Below, one piece after another: positions 20,187-29,380 of a DNA stretch of 64,000 bases (position 1 is its first letter; the number at the start of each line of letters is the position of its first letter). Made by a program: the position numbers and the translations under genes. This stretch comes from Plantago major (taxonomy: Eukaryota; Streptophyta; Magnoliopsida; Lamiales; Plantaginaceae): NCBI GenBank assembly GCA_026545765.1, contig CM048839.1, positions 56,793,177 to 56,857,176 of the forward strand, given 5' to 3'. Below the pieces are notes generated by a model. That model was not told where the DNA came from and made no database searches. It saw nothing but the letters and a program-made list of their open reading frames with translations.

Positions 20187-21038
20187 TTAGCTCATTTGCT
20201 TTGCAGCAAGAGCATCCTCAGTCTCTTCCTTGCTTTTCTTCTTTTCAGAAGTTCCTTGAGCAACTAGAGTAATATTCTGCAACTTTTCAGTTGTTTGTTC
20301 TCTTTGTGTTGTCTCATAATCAACCGTAGAAAGATGTGAGAAGAGTTCCACTGGAGTGATATTTGGCATTCCTTGGTTAAAATAAAAGAATTTAGTATGC
20401 TCCCAGTTGTGGTTAAGACTGCTGACAATAGTCTTAATCTTTTCTGACTGGGAGTATCTGTTGCTTTCCCCAAGTGCTGCCATATCACTCATGAGAGTGG
20501 TAAATCTGAAATCAAGTTCTTCCAGACTTTCAGTGGGTCCTTGTTTGAAATTTTGAAATTTCAACTTGAGAACCTCGAACTTGTTTTCTTTGGTTTTCTC
20601 AGTTCCGGCACAGATTTCTTCAATCAGTTGCCAGGCAACTTTCGCCGTTTTAGCACCCCACAGTTTACACTGTATGTGCTCAGGTGTCGATCTGATGATG
20701 ATATTACGAGCTTGACCATCCAGACAATTTCTCTTGGCATCTTCCGATGTCCAGAGTTCTTTGGGCTTTGGTTCGTAAATAACTTGACTAGTAGATCTCC
20801 CACTTGTTGACGCATCAGTTTGTGAAGATCCTTCGCTTTGATCTCTGTCTCTACCATTAGAAACCTCCATGACTTGCTGAAGTTGTTGAATGACTATTGG
20901 GCCATTCTTTATCACTTCGATCATTTCGTCACTTATGGCTTCAAGGTGGAGCATCATGTTATTTTTCCATTTCTCGTAGTTCTCTGGTTTGAGAACGGGT
21001 GCATCACTCAGAGACATTCCTGCACACTTAACACACAA
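20187..21038 (-). CDS. gag: Copia A gag N-terminal domain
   Basis: This is a 283-residue copia gag (DUF4219/UBN2-like). The likely start is the internal Met of MSLSDAPVLKPENYEKWKNN. Then come LWGAKTAKVAWQLIEEICAG, FEVLKLKFQNFKQGPTESLE, FRFTTLMSDMAALGE and IKTIVSSLNHNWEH. It forms the capsid. It starts about 100 bp inside the 5' LTR. Confidence 0.87.
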   Translation of the reverse strand: MCVKCAGMSLSDAPVLKPENYEKWKNNMMLHLEAISDEMIEVIKNGPIVIQQLQQVMEVSNGRDRDQSEGSSQTDASTSGRSTSQVIYEPKPKELWTSEDAKRNCLDGQARNIIIRSTPEHIQCKLWGAKTAKVAWQLIEEICAGTEKTKENKFEVLKLKFQNFKQGPTESLEELDFRFTTLMSDMAALGESNRYSQSEKIKTIVSSLNHNWEHTKFFYFNQGMPNITPVELFSHLSTVDYETTQREQTTEKLQNITLVAQGTSEKKKSKEETEDALAAKQMS

Positions 21039-21133
21039 ATTAAATAGTCCTCGAAAATGGACAAAGTTCCTTCACCTATCTGGGGATCTAGGTTCAGTGC
21101 AGAAGGCTTGTGAACCTCCCTTTCGATACCCCT

Positions 21134-22774
21134 TGTTGGTCCAGATAACGGCAAAGTACAAGACTGGGGGGGGGTGAATAGTCTTTTAAAACTTTTGTGG
21201 ATAAAAACTATTTCTCAGATATCTGTGTAGATATCGATACTTAGATCGAGAGCGAAGACTTAAGATAGATAAGTGCGAAGCAGTTAAAGTGTGTGTGTGT
21301 GTTCTTTGAAATGTAAGTCTGAGAAAAGTAAATAACACAGCAAGTATAGTGGTATCTGGAGGTGGCGTAATCCTCCAACTAATCCACTTCGGTCTTCCAA
21401 AGACCTAGAATTCACTAGAATAGATAATTGAGGTCACCTTACAAAAATCATATTCTAAGATTCCTTAAACAAATGGTTCCCAACCAAATGTTCCCCCTGA
21501 GTTGTTCCCCGGCTTTCACAACCAAGTACTTCCTGTACTCAGAAACCTTTTTGAGCTATTCCCTAGCTTCCCAAGCTAAGTACTTCCTGTGCTCAATAAC
21601 CTTGGAGTTATTCCTTAGTTTCTCAAACTAAGTACTTCCTGTACTCCACGCGAGTGATGGTGTTGGTTTTGGTTTGAGTTGTCACATGAGCTTCTTTATT
21701 AACTTTTCAGTTAATCAAATAGCTCTGTTAATAAAGTATACTTAATACACTTTTCAATGTATGGTATCTTGTTCTTTTTACTGACCCAAGTCTTAGATAA
21801 ATGTTCAAGAGAATGAATCTCAGATACTTGATCTTTCAATTCAACTCTTTCCACGAGATAGCGATGCTTGTTTAGGATCGTGACACTTAGAACTTGGTGT
21901 TACTCAAGATCAAGAGCTTTGGTCGCAACAGAAAGCTTTGAGGATAAGTAATTTGCTTGAGATAGCGAGATATGTGTTCAGTGTAAGTTCTTCAGGTTGT
22001 GTGTCTTCTCAAGCTGTCTAAGTGTTGATATTTATAGATGAATTTGAGTGCCGTTTGAATAGTATTCGTTAGGCTTAAATCAAATTCAAACTATCGATAT
22101 CTGTGTATAGTACTATAGCAGGTTTGTCTTCTTCTTCAGAAGGTACCGTTGCTTTTGTTCAGACATCTATGTCCGTGCATTAAATGCATTGTACTATACT
22201 TTTTTTTTGTCCTGTAGTGCCAACGGAACTATGCTTTGTATCAGAGACTTAACTTTATCATTTTTCTCTGAGTTTTAGCACGTCCTTACCTTTAACTTCA
22301 GATACCACTTTTATTGAAACAACTTTGTTTGCAATATATATTTCTTTATCAGAAATGTGGTTTAGAGCTCAAGGTATCTGAGTGTAGATATCTGTGGACA
22401 CTTTCCTTGTTTTCCAGATGGAGCTCTTGACTTCTCAGATATCTCTTGTGACATGATTTATTTAGCAATCATTCGCGTCTTCAAGAAATCTGGCCAAGGT
22501 ATCTGCAAAACTATTTCAGTAATCTTGTGCAGTTTCTTCAAATCTTCAATGTCGTTGAACTTGTTCTGCTTGGATGTCTTCTTCTTGGTCTTCTCTTCAT
22601 AAAATAAAAATTACATTTTGAGACCTAACATCCTATACAAGATTAGCTAGACTATCATACTTAGTGGGTTTCCTCTTTTACAATGTTCAAGTGAACCAAG
22701 AGTACAAATCACCTTTCTGAAACTAAGATAAGTCATCATGTTGCTGATCAAAATCTAAACAGATATTCCTAACA
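21134..22774 (-). repeat. Copia A 5' LTR (1641 bp)
   Basis: It is nearly identical to 7011-8641, with TATA at 22029-22036 and a G9 run at 21166-21174. GAGAT and the host exon follow at 22775. Differences from the partner are concentrated at CAG/CTG words, for example TCAGGAC to TCGTGAC near 21880. The adjoining primer site at 21121-21133 is degenerate relative to copia C. Confidence 0.92.
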
Positions 22775-22779
22775 GAGAT

Positions 22780-22948
22780 GGAGGAGGGTACCCGAACCCA
22801 AATCATAAAGACGTCCACCGTGCTGCCAATGGAGGAGCCCCGGAATGCTGACACTTTCCGAGTGGAGGAGACTCGGAGGGCAGCCGCAGGCGAAGAGACT
22901 CAGACAATACCTACCCCGGACAAGGGTAAGGTGGTTGGCTCGAAGTGA
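22780..22948 (+). pseudogene. Transposase_28-like gene, exon piece right of copia A
   Basis: With one GAGAT copy removed, this stretch continues the frame of 6935-7010 without a stop for 55 codons, ending at TGA 22946-22948. It is charged and Thr/Glu-rich (MEEGTRTQ..., FRVEETRRAAAGEE). I cannot say whether the natural protein ended here or the 3' part was replaced by the Gypsy2 junction. Confidence 0.55.
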
Positions 22949-23379
22949 GCTAAGAAACCTCCGAGATCTGTGTCCTTTTTGAGTGACCTTTTTGCTTCTA
23001 TTTCTGTCTTCAACTGGACACAGTCTTCTGTTGAGTGACCTTTTTGCTTATGGAATCTACAGTAATCCTTGGAAGTTTTGTTCTTCTTGTTGCTCCTCGT
23101 AGGTTTTGGCCACTGTATATCCATGTTTTTCTCAACGATGGAAGCCAAGATGTCGGATCTTGGTCTGTTGAGGCGAGTATACTCGACGTATCTCCTTGGT
23201 GGAGTTCTCTCTATGCGGAACTCCCTCATGTCTCTAAGTTCCTTCTTTTGTTCAAACTTTCCTGGACGGGGAAAAGGTTCTTGTCTGACTTGCTCTTTTC
23301 CCTTTCTGGCCCCGGCTCTTATTGGGACATTTCTCCTGTATTCTTCTCCATACAAGACTCCTTCACAGATATCTTCCAA
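22900..23379 (-). CDS. gag: Gypsy2 gag C-terminus with zinc knuckle, chimeric tail
   Basis: Basic sequence (YRRNVPIRAGARKGKEQ) leads to YCRFHKQKGHSTEDCVQLK, a CX2HX4HX4C knuckle typical of this gag class. After EIEA the expected gag continuation is lost. The tail runs into minus-strand translation of the host exon and stops at 22900. The last ~40 residues are therefore chimeric and probably meaningless. Confidence 0.75.
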   Translation of the reverse strand: MEDICEGVLYGEEYRRNVPIRAGARKGKEQVRQEPFPRPGKFEQKKELRDMREFRIERTPPRRYVEYTRLNRPRSDILASIVEKNMDIQWPKPTRSNKKNKTSKDYCRFHKQKGHSTEDCVQLKTEIEAKRSLKKDTDLGGFLAHFEPTTLPLSGVGIV

Positions 23380-23483
23380 GTACTTTTCAGTTGTGATTTC
23401 TTCGTTGGAAAGCTTTCTTCTGAGATCATCGTTGTAAGTGTTGGCATATAGGTGTCAGACCCGTTCTTTGATGCTATGAGGTT

Positions 23484-24668
23484 CTACCTGGCGTACTTCG
23501 TCATTGAAATGGTTAAGAAAGGTCGTAAGGTCCTCATGCTCTGGATTATTCCTGCCAGGTGCTCAACTGAGCTCTTTCTCTTGTTTGCTTTCTCAAATCT
23601 TTTCAGGAAGAGGGAAGCAATATCCGCATAGGACTTGATGGAACCATTAGGCAATGAGGTCCACCAATCCATTGCTTCCCCAAAGAGTGTAGTGGAGAAG
23701 TTGAGAGCTTTTATGTTGTCATTCAGGCCGTTGGTCTCCATCTTACTTTCGTATCTAGTAAGATGCCCCACAGGACAAGTATCTCCATAATAGTGCTCGA
23801 GAGTTGGGATAGTGGAGTCGGGACGCTTCCTTTCCCTCCTTATCTCATCACATAAAGGATTGTGAGCTCTAAGAGTCACCTTCTCATGTGCCTTCACCAT
23901 CTTGCTCAGAGTGGCGATTTGTGTTTCCAAGGCCTTTTGTTGGACATAAATCTGCTCAGCAGTTAGCTTCTCACCAGTCCTGTGGTTGATGGCCACATCT
24001 GGGGGGAGGTCATCAAGAGGGACTATTGAGACGCTCTCCACCACACGATCTCTTGGTGCATGTTGTTGTGCTCTACGCCGACTAGTTCCAACTTCATCCA
24101 CTCGTGGCATTACCGGACTTCTCTCCCGCTGTTCGTGAGAAGCAGCGGCCCTCCTGTTAAGAAGGTTCCTTAGATCCTCTGGTTGAGCTGGTTCCCCCAG
24201 TCTTTGTTGGATAGGACGATGCTCATTCCTTGATTGTGCGGGTTCAGCTTGTCTCGGAACTGCCAAAGGAGGAGTAGGTTGAGGAGGCTGGAGGTTGTTT
24301 GATCCAAAGCACCCTTGAATAGTGGTGAGTAAGAGGCCGAACTGGTTCTCACTCATCCCGAACTCGCTTGGACGAATGATCTGCCCATTTGGAAGGGTAA
24401 AGTTTCTTCCTGGAGGAGGTCCATGTGTTCCTGATGGAGGAACTTGGCCTTCGAGCTCGAGTACCTGGGTCCTTATCGGCGGATCAACGGCTCTTTCCTC
24501 ATCTGAAGAGAGACTGGCGGTGTGGCCATCGCTTGGACAGTCCATCGTGTTTCTTGGAGGAGTTCCTGCTACCCTTCCTCTCCTGGTGGGAAGTCTACCT
24601 CTTTGCCTTGGAGCAGGCGTGCCAATTGCAGTAGCGTTGGTTCTTACGGACCTTCTTGTTCTTGCCAT
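23484..24668 (-). CDS. gag: Gypsy2 gag, N-terminal and core
   Basis: The frame starts at ATG 24668, about 50 bp inside the LTR. A basic N-terminus (ARTRRSVRTNA, RQRGRLPTRRGR) precedes a Pro/Arg-rich low-complexity region. A gag core follows: GLNDNIKALNFSTTLFGEAM, DWWTSLPNGSIKSYADIA and LFLKRFEKANKRKSS. The frame breaks near 23484, before the zinc-knuckle part. Confidence 0.82.
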   Translation of the reverse strand: MARTRRSVRTNATAIGTPAPRQRGRLPTRRGRVAGTPPRNTMDCPSDGHTASLSSDEERAVDPPIRTQVLELEGQVPPSGTHGPPPGRNFTLPNGQIIRPSEFGMSENQFGLLLTTIQGCFGSNNLQPPQPTPPLAVPRQAEPAQSRNEHRPIQQRLGEPAQPEDLRNLLNRRAAASHEQRERSPVMPRVDEVGTSRRRAQQHAPRDRVVESVSIVPLDDLPPDVAINHRTGEKLTAEQIYVQQKALETQIATLSKMVKAHEKVTLRAHNPLCDEIRRERKRPDSTIPTLEHYYGDTCPVGHLTRYESKMETNGLNDNIKALNFSTTLFGEAMDWWTSLPNGSIKSYADIASLFLKRFEKANKRKSSVEHLAGIIQSMRTLRPFLTISMTKYAR

Positions 24669-24696
24669 TACTGAAGAGAACGGGACTTTTCGTAAA

Positions 24697-24716
24697 GATT
24701 CCCACAGACGGCGCCA
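24697..24716 (-). other. Gypsy2 primer-binding site
   Basis: Three bases inside the LTR the minus strand reads TGGCGCCGTCTGTGGGAATC, a standard plant gypsy primer-binding site. Confidence 0.85.
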
Positions 24717-24873
24717 AAATGTTGAGGGTAAAAGTCCCCCAACTACTTAGAGATTGCTCTACTCCACAGGTGATGACCAAGGTATCCTCAAGTAAGAAGC
24801 TCCGTACTGCGTAAGAGCCAACGTGCGAGATCCTGAGATCCGAAGCTTGGTAAGAACCTGCACGAGTGACTTG

Positions 24874-24890
24874 GAGGGGGGGGGGGGGGG
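24874..24890. repeat. Poly-G tract in Gypsy2 LTR
   Basis: An uninterrupted run of about 15 G follows TTGGA. It may be length-variable or miscounted. Confidence 0.7.
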
Positions 24891-25017
24891 TTAGGACCCG
24901 GTTTGCTAGTGTCAAACCGGTTTGAGACTTTACTCAAGAGAGACTGAAAATCTACTCTATATGATAGTCAAGGGTTGGAAGTGATTATTGCTTACCATTA
25001 TCATGGGAGTGTGTGCC

Positions 25018-25027
25018 CTATATATAG
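25018..25027 (-). promoter_or_regulatory. TATA box in Gypsy2 LTR
   Basis: CTATATATAG lies about 300 bp from the gag-proximal LTR edge, in the correct orientation for minus-strand transcription. Confidence 0.55.
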
Positions 25028-25626
25028 ATTTCACCTCAATTGGGAGGGTTCCACCAGATCGTGCCAAGTGTAAGGCCTAGATCGAACCACCAAGGCTTCA
25101 ATAGACCCATGGTCCATTAATGACACTTGTCCCATTCCACTTTGGGCTTTTATGGGGTAGTTTAGTCATTATCAAGGGAGTTTTAGAGGGTGTGACATAG
25201 TCTGCCAAGGGTCAAGGTCCGAAGAGGTTGGTCCGGACGCCTGGTCCGGACCATATTAGGTTGTCTATGGGGAACCTCCCAAAGTCTGCCCAATTCTTTC
25301 GATTCGGACCTTATGGCTCGGACCTCCTTACTCTCTAGTGCCAGTTTACTTGGTTGCTTGTGAGATTGCCTTGTTGGGTCCGAATGATCGTCCGTGTCGG
25401 ACCTAAATGGGTCGGACCTGAAGGCCTAGGGTCGGACCCAGTGTCGTCCAAGCCCTCTATCCCTCTCTTCTAGGGAGGGTCGGACCTTGGTGGGTCGGGC
25501 CTGAGGGACCTAAGATCGGACCTATGGGTCGGATCATAGTGTCTCAGATCCTCTAGACAACTTGAGACGCCTTAAAATTCGTTCAAAAGGCGCCTATGAC
25601 GGATTGGACATATTTTCGTATCAACA

Positions 25627-25781
25627 CATATAAACTGAGGTGACAATCTCATATAATTGCTAGTACTAAAACAAGCAACCAATGAAATTTGATTTTACTT
25701 CAGAGTAAACAAATCGTTCCGGAAACTCACGGAAATCACTAACATAGCAACCAATGAAATTCGATTATACCCTAATGTCTT
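25627..25781. other. Non-coding stretch right of Gypsy2
   Basis: AT-rich. It contains a 20-bp near-direct repeat (AGCAACCAATGAAATTYGAT) at about 25674 and 25746. No gene seen. Confidence 0.4.
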
Positions 25782-26024
25782 TAAAATAAATTTTGATGCT
25801 TTTATCGATAATACATCCCCATTTGCGGGGCTGGTAGTAGTCGCACGGGATAGTGGTGTAAAGCTTGTAGCTTGGCGTCAGTATCGAGTAGAATTCATCT
25901 AGAAATTGCGATGGCACTTGCAGCTCGTGAAACTGTTCTAATGGCCAAAGATTTACAGTTGCAACAAATCTGTGTCGAAGGCAACTGTGAACCTATAATC
26001 AGTCTGTTCAACCATCTTGTGTAA
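25782..26024 (+). pseudogene. RNase H-like (RVT_3) pseudogene fragment
   Basis: One frame gives KINFDAFIDNTSPFAGLVVV then ARDSGVKLVAWR and a stop at about 25902. The next frame gives EIAMALAARETVLMAKDLQL, QQICVEGNCEPIISLFNHLV and a stop at 26024. This is the reverse-transcriptase-like RNase H domain common in plant non-LTR elements and their relics. It is split by at least one frameshift. It is probably a LINE relic or an orphan domain copy. Confidence 0.6.
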
Positions 26025-26229
26025 ATTACTCTCGTGTTGGCGTGATTGTGGAAGACTATAGTCTGCTGTTTGGATAGCGATTAAAATCAAGAAAACTAGG
26101 TTATAATAGGTGTTTTTAACCAGATTTACGGGCTTAGAATCTTATTTTAACTTTACTGTTTTTCATTTTATTCGTCCAACTCGGAATTCTCTTGTTGCCG
26201 GAAAATTCTTACATAGATCGGGTCTATGG

Positions 26230-26815
26230 CTCTGTTTATCACTAGCTTTTCAGCTAGCTCTCTAGCTTCATGAGTTTTTTTTTTACCATTGACTAATAAA
26301 AAGCTCATTACGTGAACGCGCAGCTTCTTTAACCAGCTAGCTGGAAAAAGAAGCTAGTCAATGTAGCTTTTTTTTTTTTAAAGAAGGAGCTTCTTATCTT
26401 TTTCGTTCCGAAAATATCCCTAACCTATATTAACCTAAATTAGAATAAAGAAAATAAGAAACCATCGCTGTCAGAAGAAGCCATCGGCATAAGGATTAAT
26501 GTATCCGCACCTCTTTAAAATGCATACATGTAGTACATATATCAAATCTCGATTTTTTCATTACTAAGTTAAAATGCTCAACGATTATTTCTTTCAACTT
26601 TTGATAATTTTGATGATGTTATTAAAGTGGCGATGTAAAGTACATTAAATATATATTATAATTATTGGATAAAATATGATATATTATTATTTAAAAAACT
26701 ATAGACTAATAATACGATAAGAAAGGTTAAAAACAAGAAAAATAAGTGTAATCCCCTTTTATGTCATTTTACAACATACCAGCCAGTTTTTTAGCTAATT
26801 TGCTAAACACCTACG
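26230..26815. mobile_element. MITE-like AT-rich insertion
   Basis: The left end CTCTGTTTATCACTAGCTTTT and the right end (reverse-complemented) GTGTTTAGCAAATTAGCTAA are imperfect terminal repeats of a style common in plant MITEs. The interior is AT-rich with repeated AGCT words and poly-T runs, and has no coding capacity. The target duplication is not clear. Confidence 0.4.
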
Positions 26816-26894
26816 TTTAAAACCAAATTTTTTTAAATTTCTAACATTCTACTAAATTAACTAAATTTCTAGCTTTCAATAGTTTTATAGCAGG

Positions 26895-27004
26895 CTATGA
26901 GTAAGTTGTAGACCTTGTGGCTCACAATAAACAACATCATTTGAAAGAATAATTTTAAATTCATTTCTCAATTGTGAGCCACAAGGTCTACAACTTACTC
27001 ATAG
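26895..27004. repeat. 34-bp perfect inverted repeat
   Basis: The arm 26895-26928 (CTATGAGTAAG...CTCACAAT) is exactly complementary to 26971-27004 around a 42-bp AT-rich loop. It could fold as a hairpin on either strand. Confidence 0.9.
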
Positions 27005-27726
27005 ATCCGGTCTATGGAAGAATCTACTCAGTTGCCCACGATCTATTCCGGTACATTATTACTAACAATGATTGTGGGGAATCTTTACCATTCTAGCTTC
27101 CATATGATCTTGATGTATTCGGTTCGGCTACTGCCTTTTCATGAATGTAATGTATGCTAAGTTCCTTTAAAACGAAGGACTAAAAGTAAAGACATAACTG
27201 ATAAATTATGAAATTGAGTGACTACAAAATGAATAAGTGAAAGACAGTGTGTTTTTTGAAAAAGGAAATGAAAAGATTTTTGTGAATCGTTTGAAACGGA
27301 AAAATAAAAAATCTCTAGTGGAATGGAGGGATTGGAACATAAAAACTTAAAAGTATGTAATTGTGTATCAATTTAAATTTGGGCTCTTTTACATTCAGGC
27401 AGGCTCCGCCAGACAACGTACAATTGATTATATACTAATGAATATTTGATCTAACAATCCATATTAAATTGCCAAAAGCAGCTAATCGCCCTTATCCCTT
27501 ATGAATATTTAAATTAAAAATTTAAATAATTATCAAAATACCCAAGTTTACCCACAAAAATTTTAAAAATAGAAATATTTTTTTTTTAGAATTATCAATA
27601 TTATTCATTTCAGTATTTTTATATTTAACATAAATAAACTGTGAATTTGTGATGACCTGTCTGTTGTTAGGGCGAAAGTCAGCCTAATTATAGAAAATCC
27701 CTTTAATTTTTAAGCAAGTCTAATGA
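27005..27726. other. AT-rich intergenic sequence
   Basis: No coding or structural feature that I can support. It begins with a relic of the sequence seen at 26211-26229. Confidence 0.4.
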
Positions 27727-27940
27727 TAGACGATCTCTAAATAATTTATCTAGAGACAGACCTATGTTGTTATGAAAATTATCGATGTTATTAATTAAAA
27801 CGTCTATATTCTCAACATTGGTGTTTTTCATATTACTAAATAAATAAATTTCGTTAACAAGATAGACATTTTGATTAATAACATAGATGATGTTCCTAAA
27901 AGATAGGTTGTCTCTAGATAAGTTATACAAATACAGTCTC
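27727..27940. repeat. Foldback MITE-like element
   Basis: Arms of about 80 bp (27727-27806 and 27863-27940) are imperfect inverted copies. They share TAGACG/TAGACATTTT inner ends, TTATCTAGAGACA and ATGTTATTAAT words, around a ~56-bp loop. It lies about 220 bp upstream of the F-box ATG, so it may sit in that gene's promoter. Confidence 0.65.
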
Positions 27941-28156
27941 CAATGAGACTCTATGTTAATCTTTTTACTTATTTATATGGATATTTTTAATAAAATATGT
28001 AATATTTTTTGTTATAACTGTAATGTTTATCCGTCTTTTTTAGTCCATCTATAATCAGAATACTTAGAAAGAAGATGCCAGAAAATACGCCAATCCTACC
28101 AAACACCACCTCCTTCACTCCTCCTTCCTCCATCGCTACATCTATTTCCACCGAAA

Positions 28157-29380
28157 ATGTCGAGAACCGGCGGCAAAACCTCCAGATCTGAACTTCCATC
28201 AGTAGTATCTGCTGCCTCCATAATCGAAGCCAACGACGATCTCCTAACTGAAATCCTCTTCCTTCTCCCTGTGAAGTCAATCTGCCGATTCAAATCCGTC
28301 TCCAAACGCTGGTATGCCGTCATCTCCGATCCTCAATTCTGCCTGCGCAGAAGTATCCCCTTTTGTAAAAATCTCACCCATTTATTCGTCCTTCGCCAAA
28401 GCCCCAATTGCTCTAATTCGAGGTACGATGTTATCCCTCTTTACGATTTCGGAAAATACTCAGGTGCCTCGTTTTCCAGCTCACTCAAGTATTGTGATAA
28501 CGATTCGCCTATGAAAGTTGTTCAATCCTGCAACGGATTGTTCTTGTGCCGAACAGGGGGTATCGATACCATATTTGGCAAGTATAATTACTATGTTTGT
28601 AACTCTACTACTCGTCAATTTAGGTTACTCCCTCACCCGATTAATCGTGATTTTCGTATAACTGAGAGGGTTGAGTCAGTTCTGGCTGTTAATTTAGCTT
28701 TTGATCCCAGAAAGTCGCGTCATTTCATGGTTGTGTGCGTCTACATGTCTCAAACAGGTGGTGAGGAGTGTGAAATGGAGGTGTATTCGTCTGAGATGGA
28801 TGAATGGAAGTGTGTGGGTGATCCATTTGCCACGAAATTAATGTATTCCAACGGGGTTTATTGGAATGGTGGTGTAAACTGGTTGAGCTCGAGTGCTGGT
28901 GATGGAATGTACTTTAATGTTGACGAGGAACGTATGGGGAGATTACCCATGCTTCCTGTTCCGGATGGTCTGCCAGAACGGAGGGTTATGTACTTTGGGG
29001 AATGTTATGATCACTTGCTTCTTGTTGAGTCTTATGATTTTATGGCGATGCAGTTTGACGTGTATCAGATGGATAGCCAATACTCTGGGTGGTCTGTAAG
29101 ATATCATATTGATGTTGAGCAGGTTATGAAAGCATATTTTAAGCCAGCTGAATTGAATAGGAACGGATTTAAGATTCTAAGTGCTGTATCTGGAGGTAGC
29201 GTGAAGGAGTCGTTTGTCGTACTTAACATTCGTGGGAAAGCCATACTTTACAACATTGGGGATGGGAGTTTCAAGAAGATTTGGGATTTTGGCAAGAATG
29301 TTGATTTTGAATCACGTGTACCGCCGTTTTTTAAATGGTATGATACCTTTCAGTTTATTGAGTCTCTTTGTGCTGTATGA
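28157..29380 (+). CDS. F-box protein (At5g07610-like)
   Basis: This is an intact single-exon frame of 407 codons. Residues ~27-65 form the F-box: DDLLTEILFLLPVKSICRFK then SVSKRWYAVISDPQF. The F-box-associated part follows, with VQSCNGLFLC (around residue 120), YYVCNSTTRQFRLLP and later GDPFATKLMYSNGVYWNGGV and WNGGVNWLS. Such proteins bind SKP1 through the F-box and recruit substrates to an SCF ubiquitin ligase; the substrate is unknown. The start is the first ATG after a CT-rich leader (28090-28155). It is the only ordinary plant gene in the window and lies between two retrotransposon clusters. Many CAG/CTG words are intact here, unlike in the transposons. Confidence 0.93.
   Translation: MSRTGGKTSRSELPSVVSAASIIEANDDLLTEILFLLPVKSICRFKSVSKRWYAVISDPQFCLRRSIPFCKNLTHLFVLRQSPNCSNSRYDVIPLYDFGKYSGASFSSSLKYCDNDSPMKVVQSCNGLFLCRTGGIDTIFGKYNYYVCNSTTRQFRLLPHPINRDFRITERVESVLAVNLAFDPRKSRHFMVVCVYMSQTGGEECEMEVYSSEMDEWKCVGDPFATKLMYSNGVYWNGGVNWLSSSAGDGMYFNVDEERMGRLPMLPVPDGLPERRVMYFGECYDHLLLVESYDFMAMQFDVYQMDSQYSGWSVRYHIDVEQVMKAYFKPAELNRNGFKILSAVSGGSVKESFVVLNIRGKAILYNIGDGSFKKIWDFGKNVDFESRVPPFFKWYDTFQFIESLCAV

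Larger units (their letters stand above)
7011..22774 (-). mobile_element. Copia A: SIRE/Maximus-like LTR retrotransposon, 15.8 kb
   Basis: It has two near-identical LTRs (7011-8641 and 21134-22774) and the 5-bp target duplication GAGAT at 7006-7010 and 22775-22779. Between them, on the minus strand, come gag, CCHC knuckle, coiled coil, DSG protease, integrase, YVDD RT, RNase H and a very long ORF3. Copia order (INT before RT), an extra ORF after RNase H and long LTRs indicate the SIRE/Maximus lineage. A 132-bp copy of the right flank replaces the polypurine tract at 8642-8773. Gag-pol is broken at several places, so the copy as assembled is not autonomous. Confidence 0.92.
22949..25626 (-). 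mobile_element. Gypsy2: truncated Ty3/gypsy element (LTR and gag)
   Basis: A 907-bp LTR, a textbook gypsy primer-binding site and a gag with zinc knuckle are present. Protease onward is missing, because the sequence passes into the host exon at about 22950-23030. The junction lies near a 19-bp direct repeat (22979-22997 and 23031-23049). It is distinct from Gypsy1 in LTR and gag. Confidence 0.8.
24720..25626 (-). repeat. Gypsy2 5' LTR (907 bp)
   Basis: The termini TGTTGA at 24720 and TCAACA ending at 25626 are perfect inverted copies. It carries a TATA box, a poly-G tract and many degenerate GGTCGGACC words (25225-25550). The flank to the right is catat. Confidence 0.85.

Noticed and set aside
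21835..21910. Cytosine-deamination (C to T) or RIP-like mutation as cause of the LTR differences
   Set aside because: The changes are CAG to CGA/CGT and CTG to TCG/CG, including base gain and loss, not C-to-T transitions.
24170..24750. Plus-strand ORFs over Gypsy2 gag
   Set aside because: Antisense shadows of the gag frame.
27703..27930. 75-codon minus-strand ORF
   Set aside because: It lies wholly inside the foldback element; no homology pattern, and the arms are complementary rather than coding.
27987..28323. Two antisense ORFs over the F-box start
   Set aside because: They are shadows of the F-box coding strand and its CT-rich leader; no independent support.
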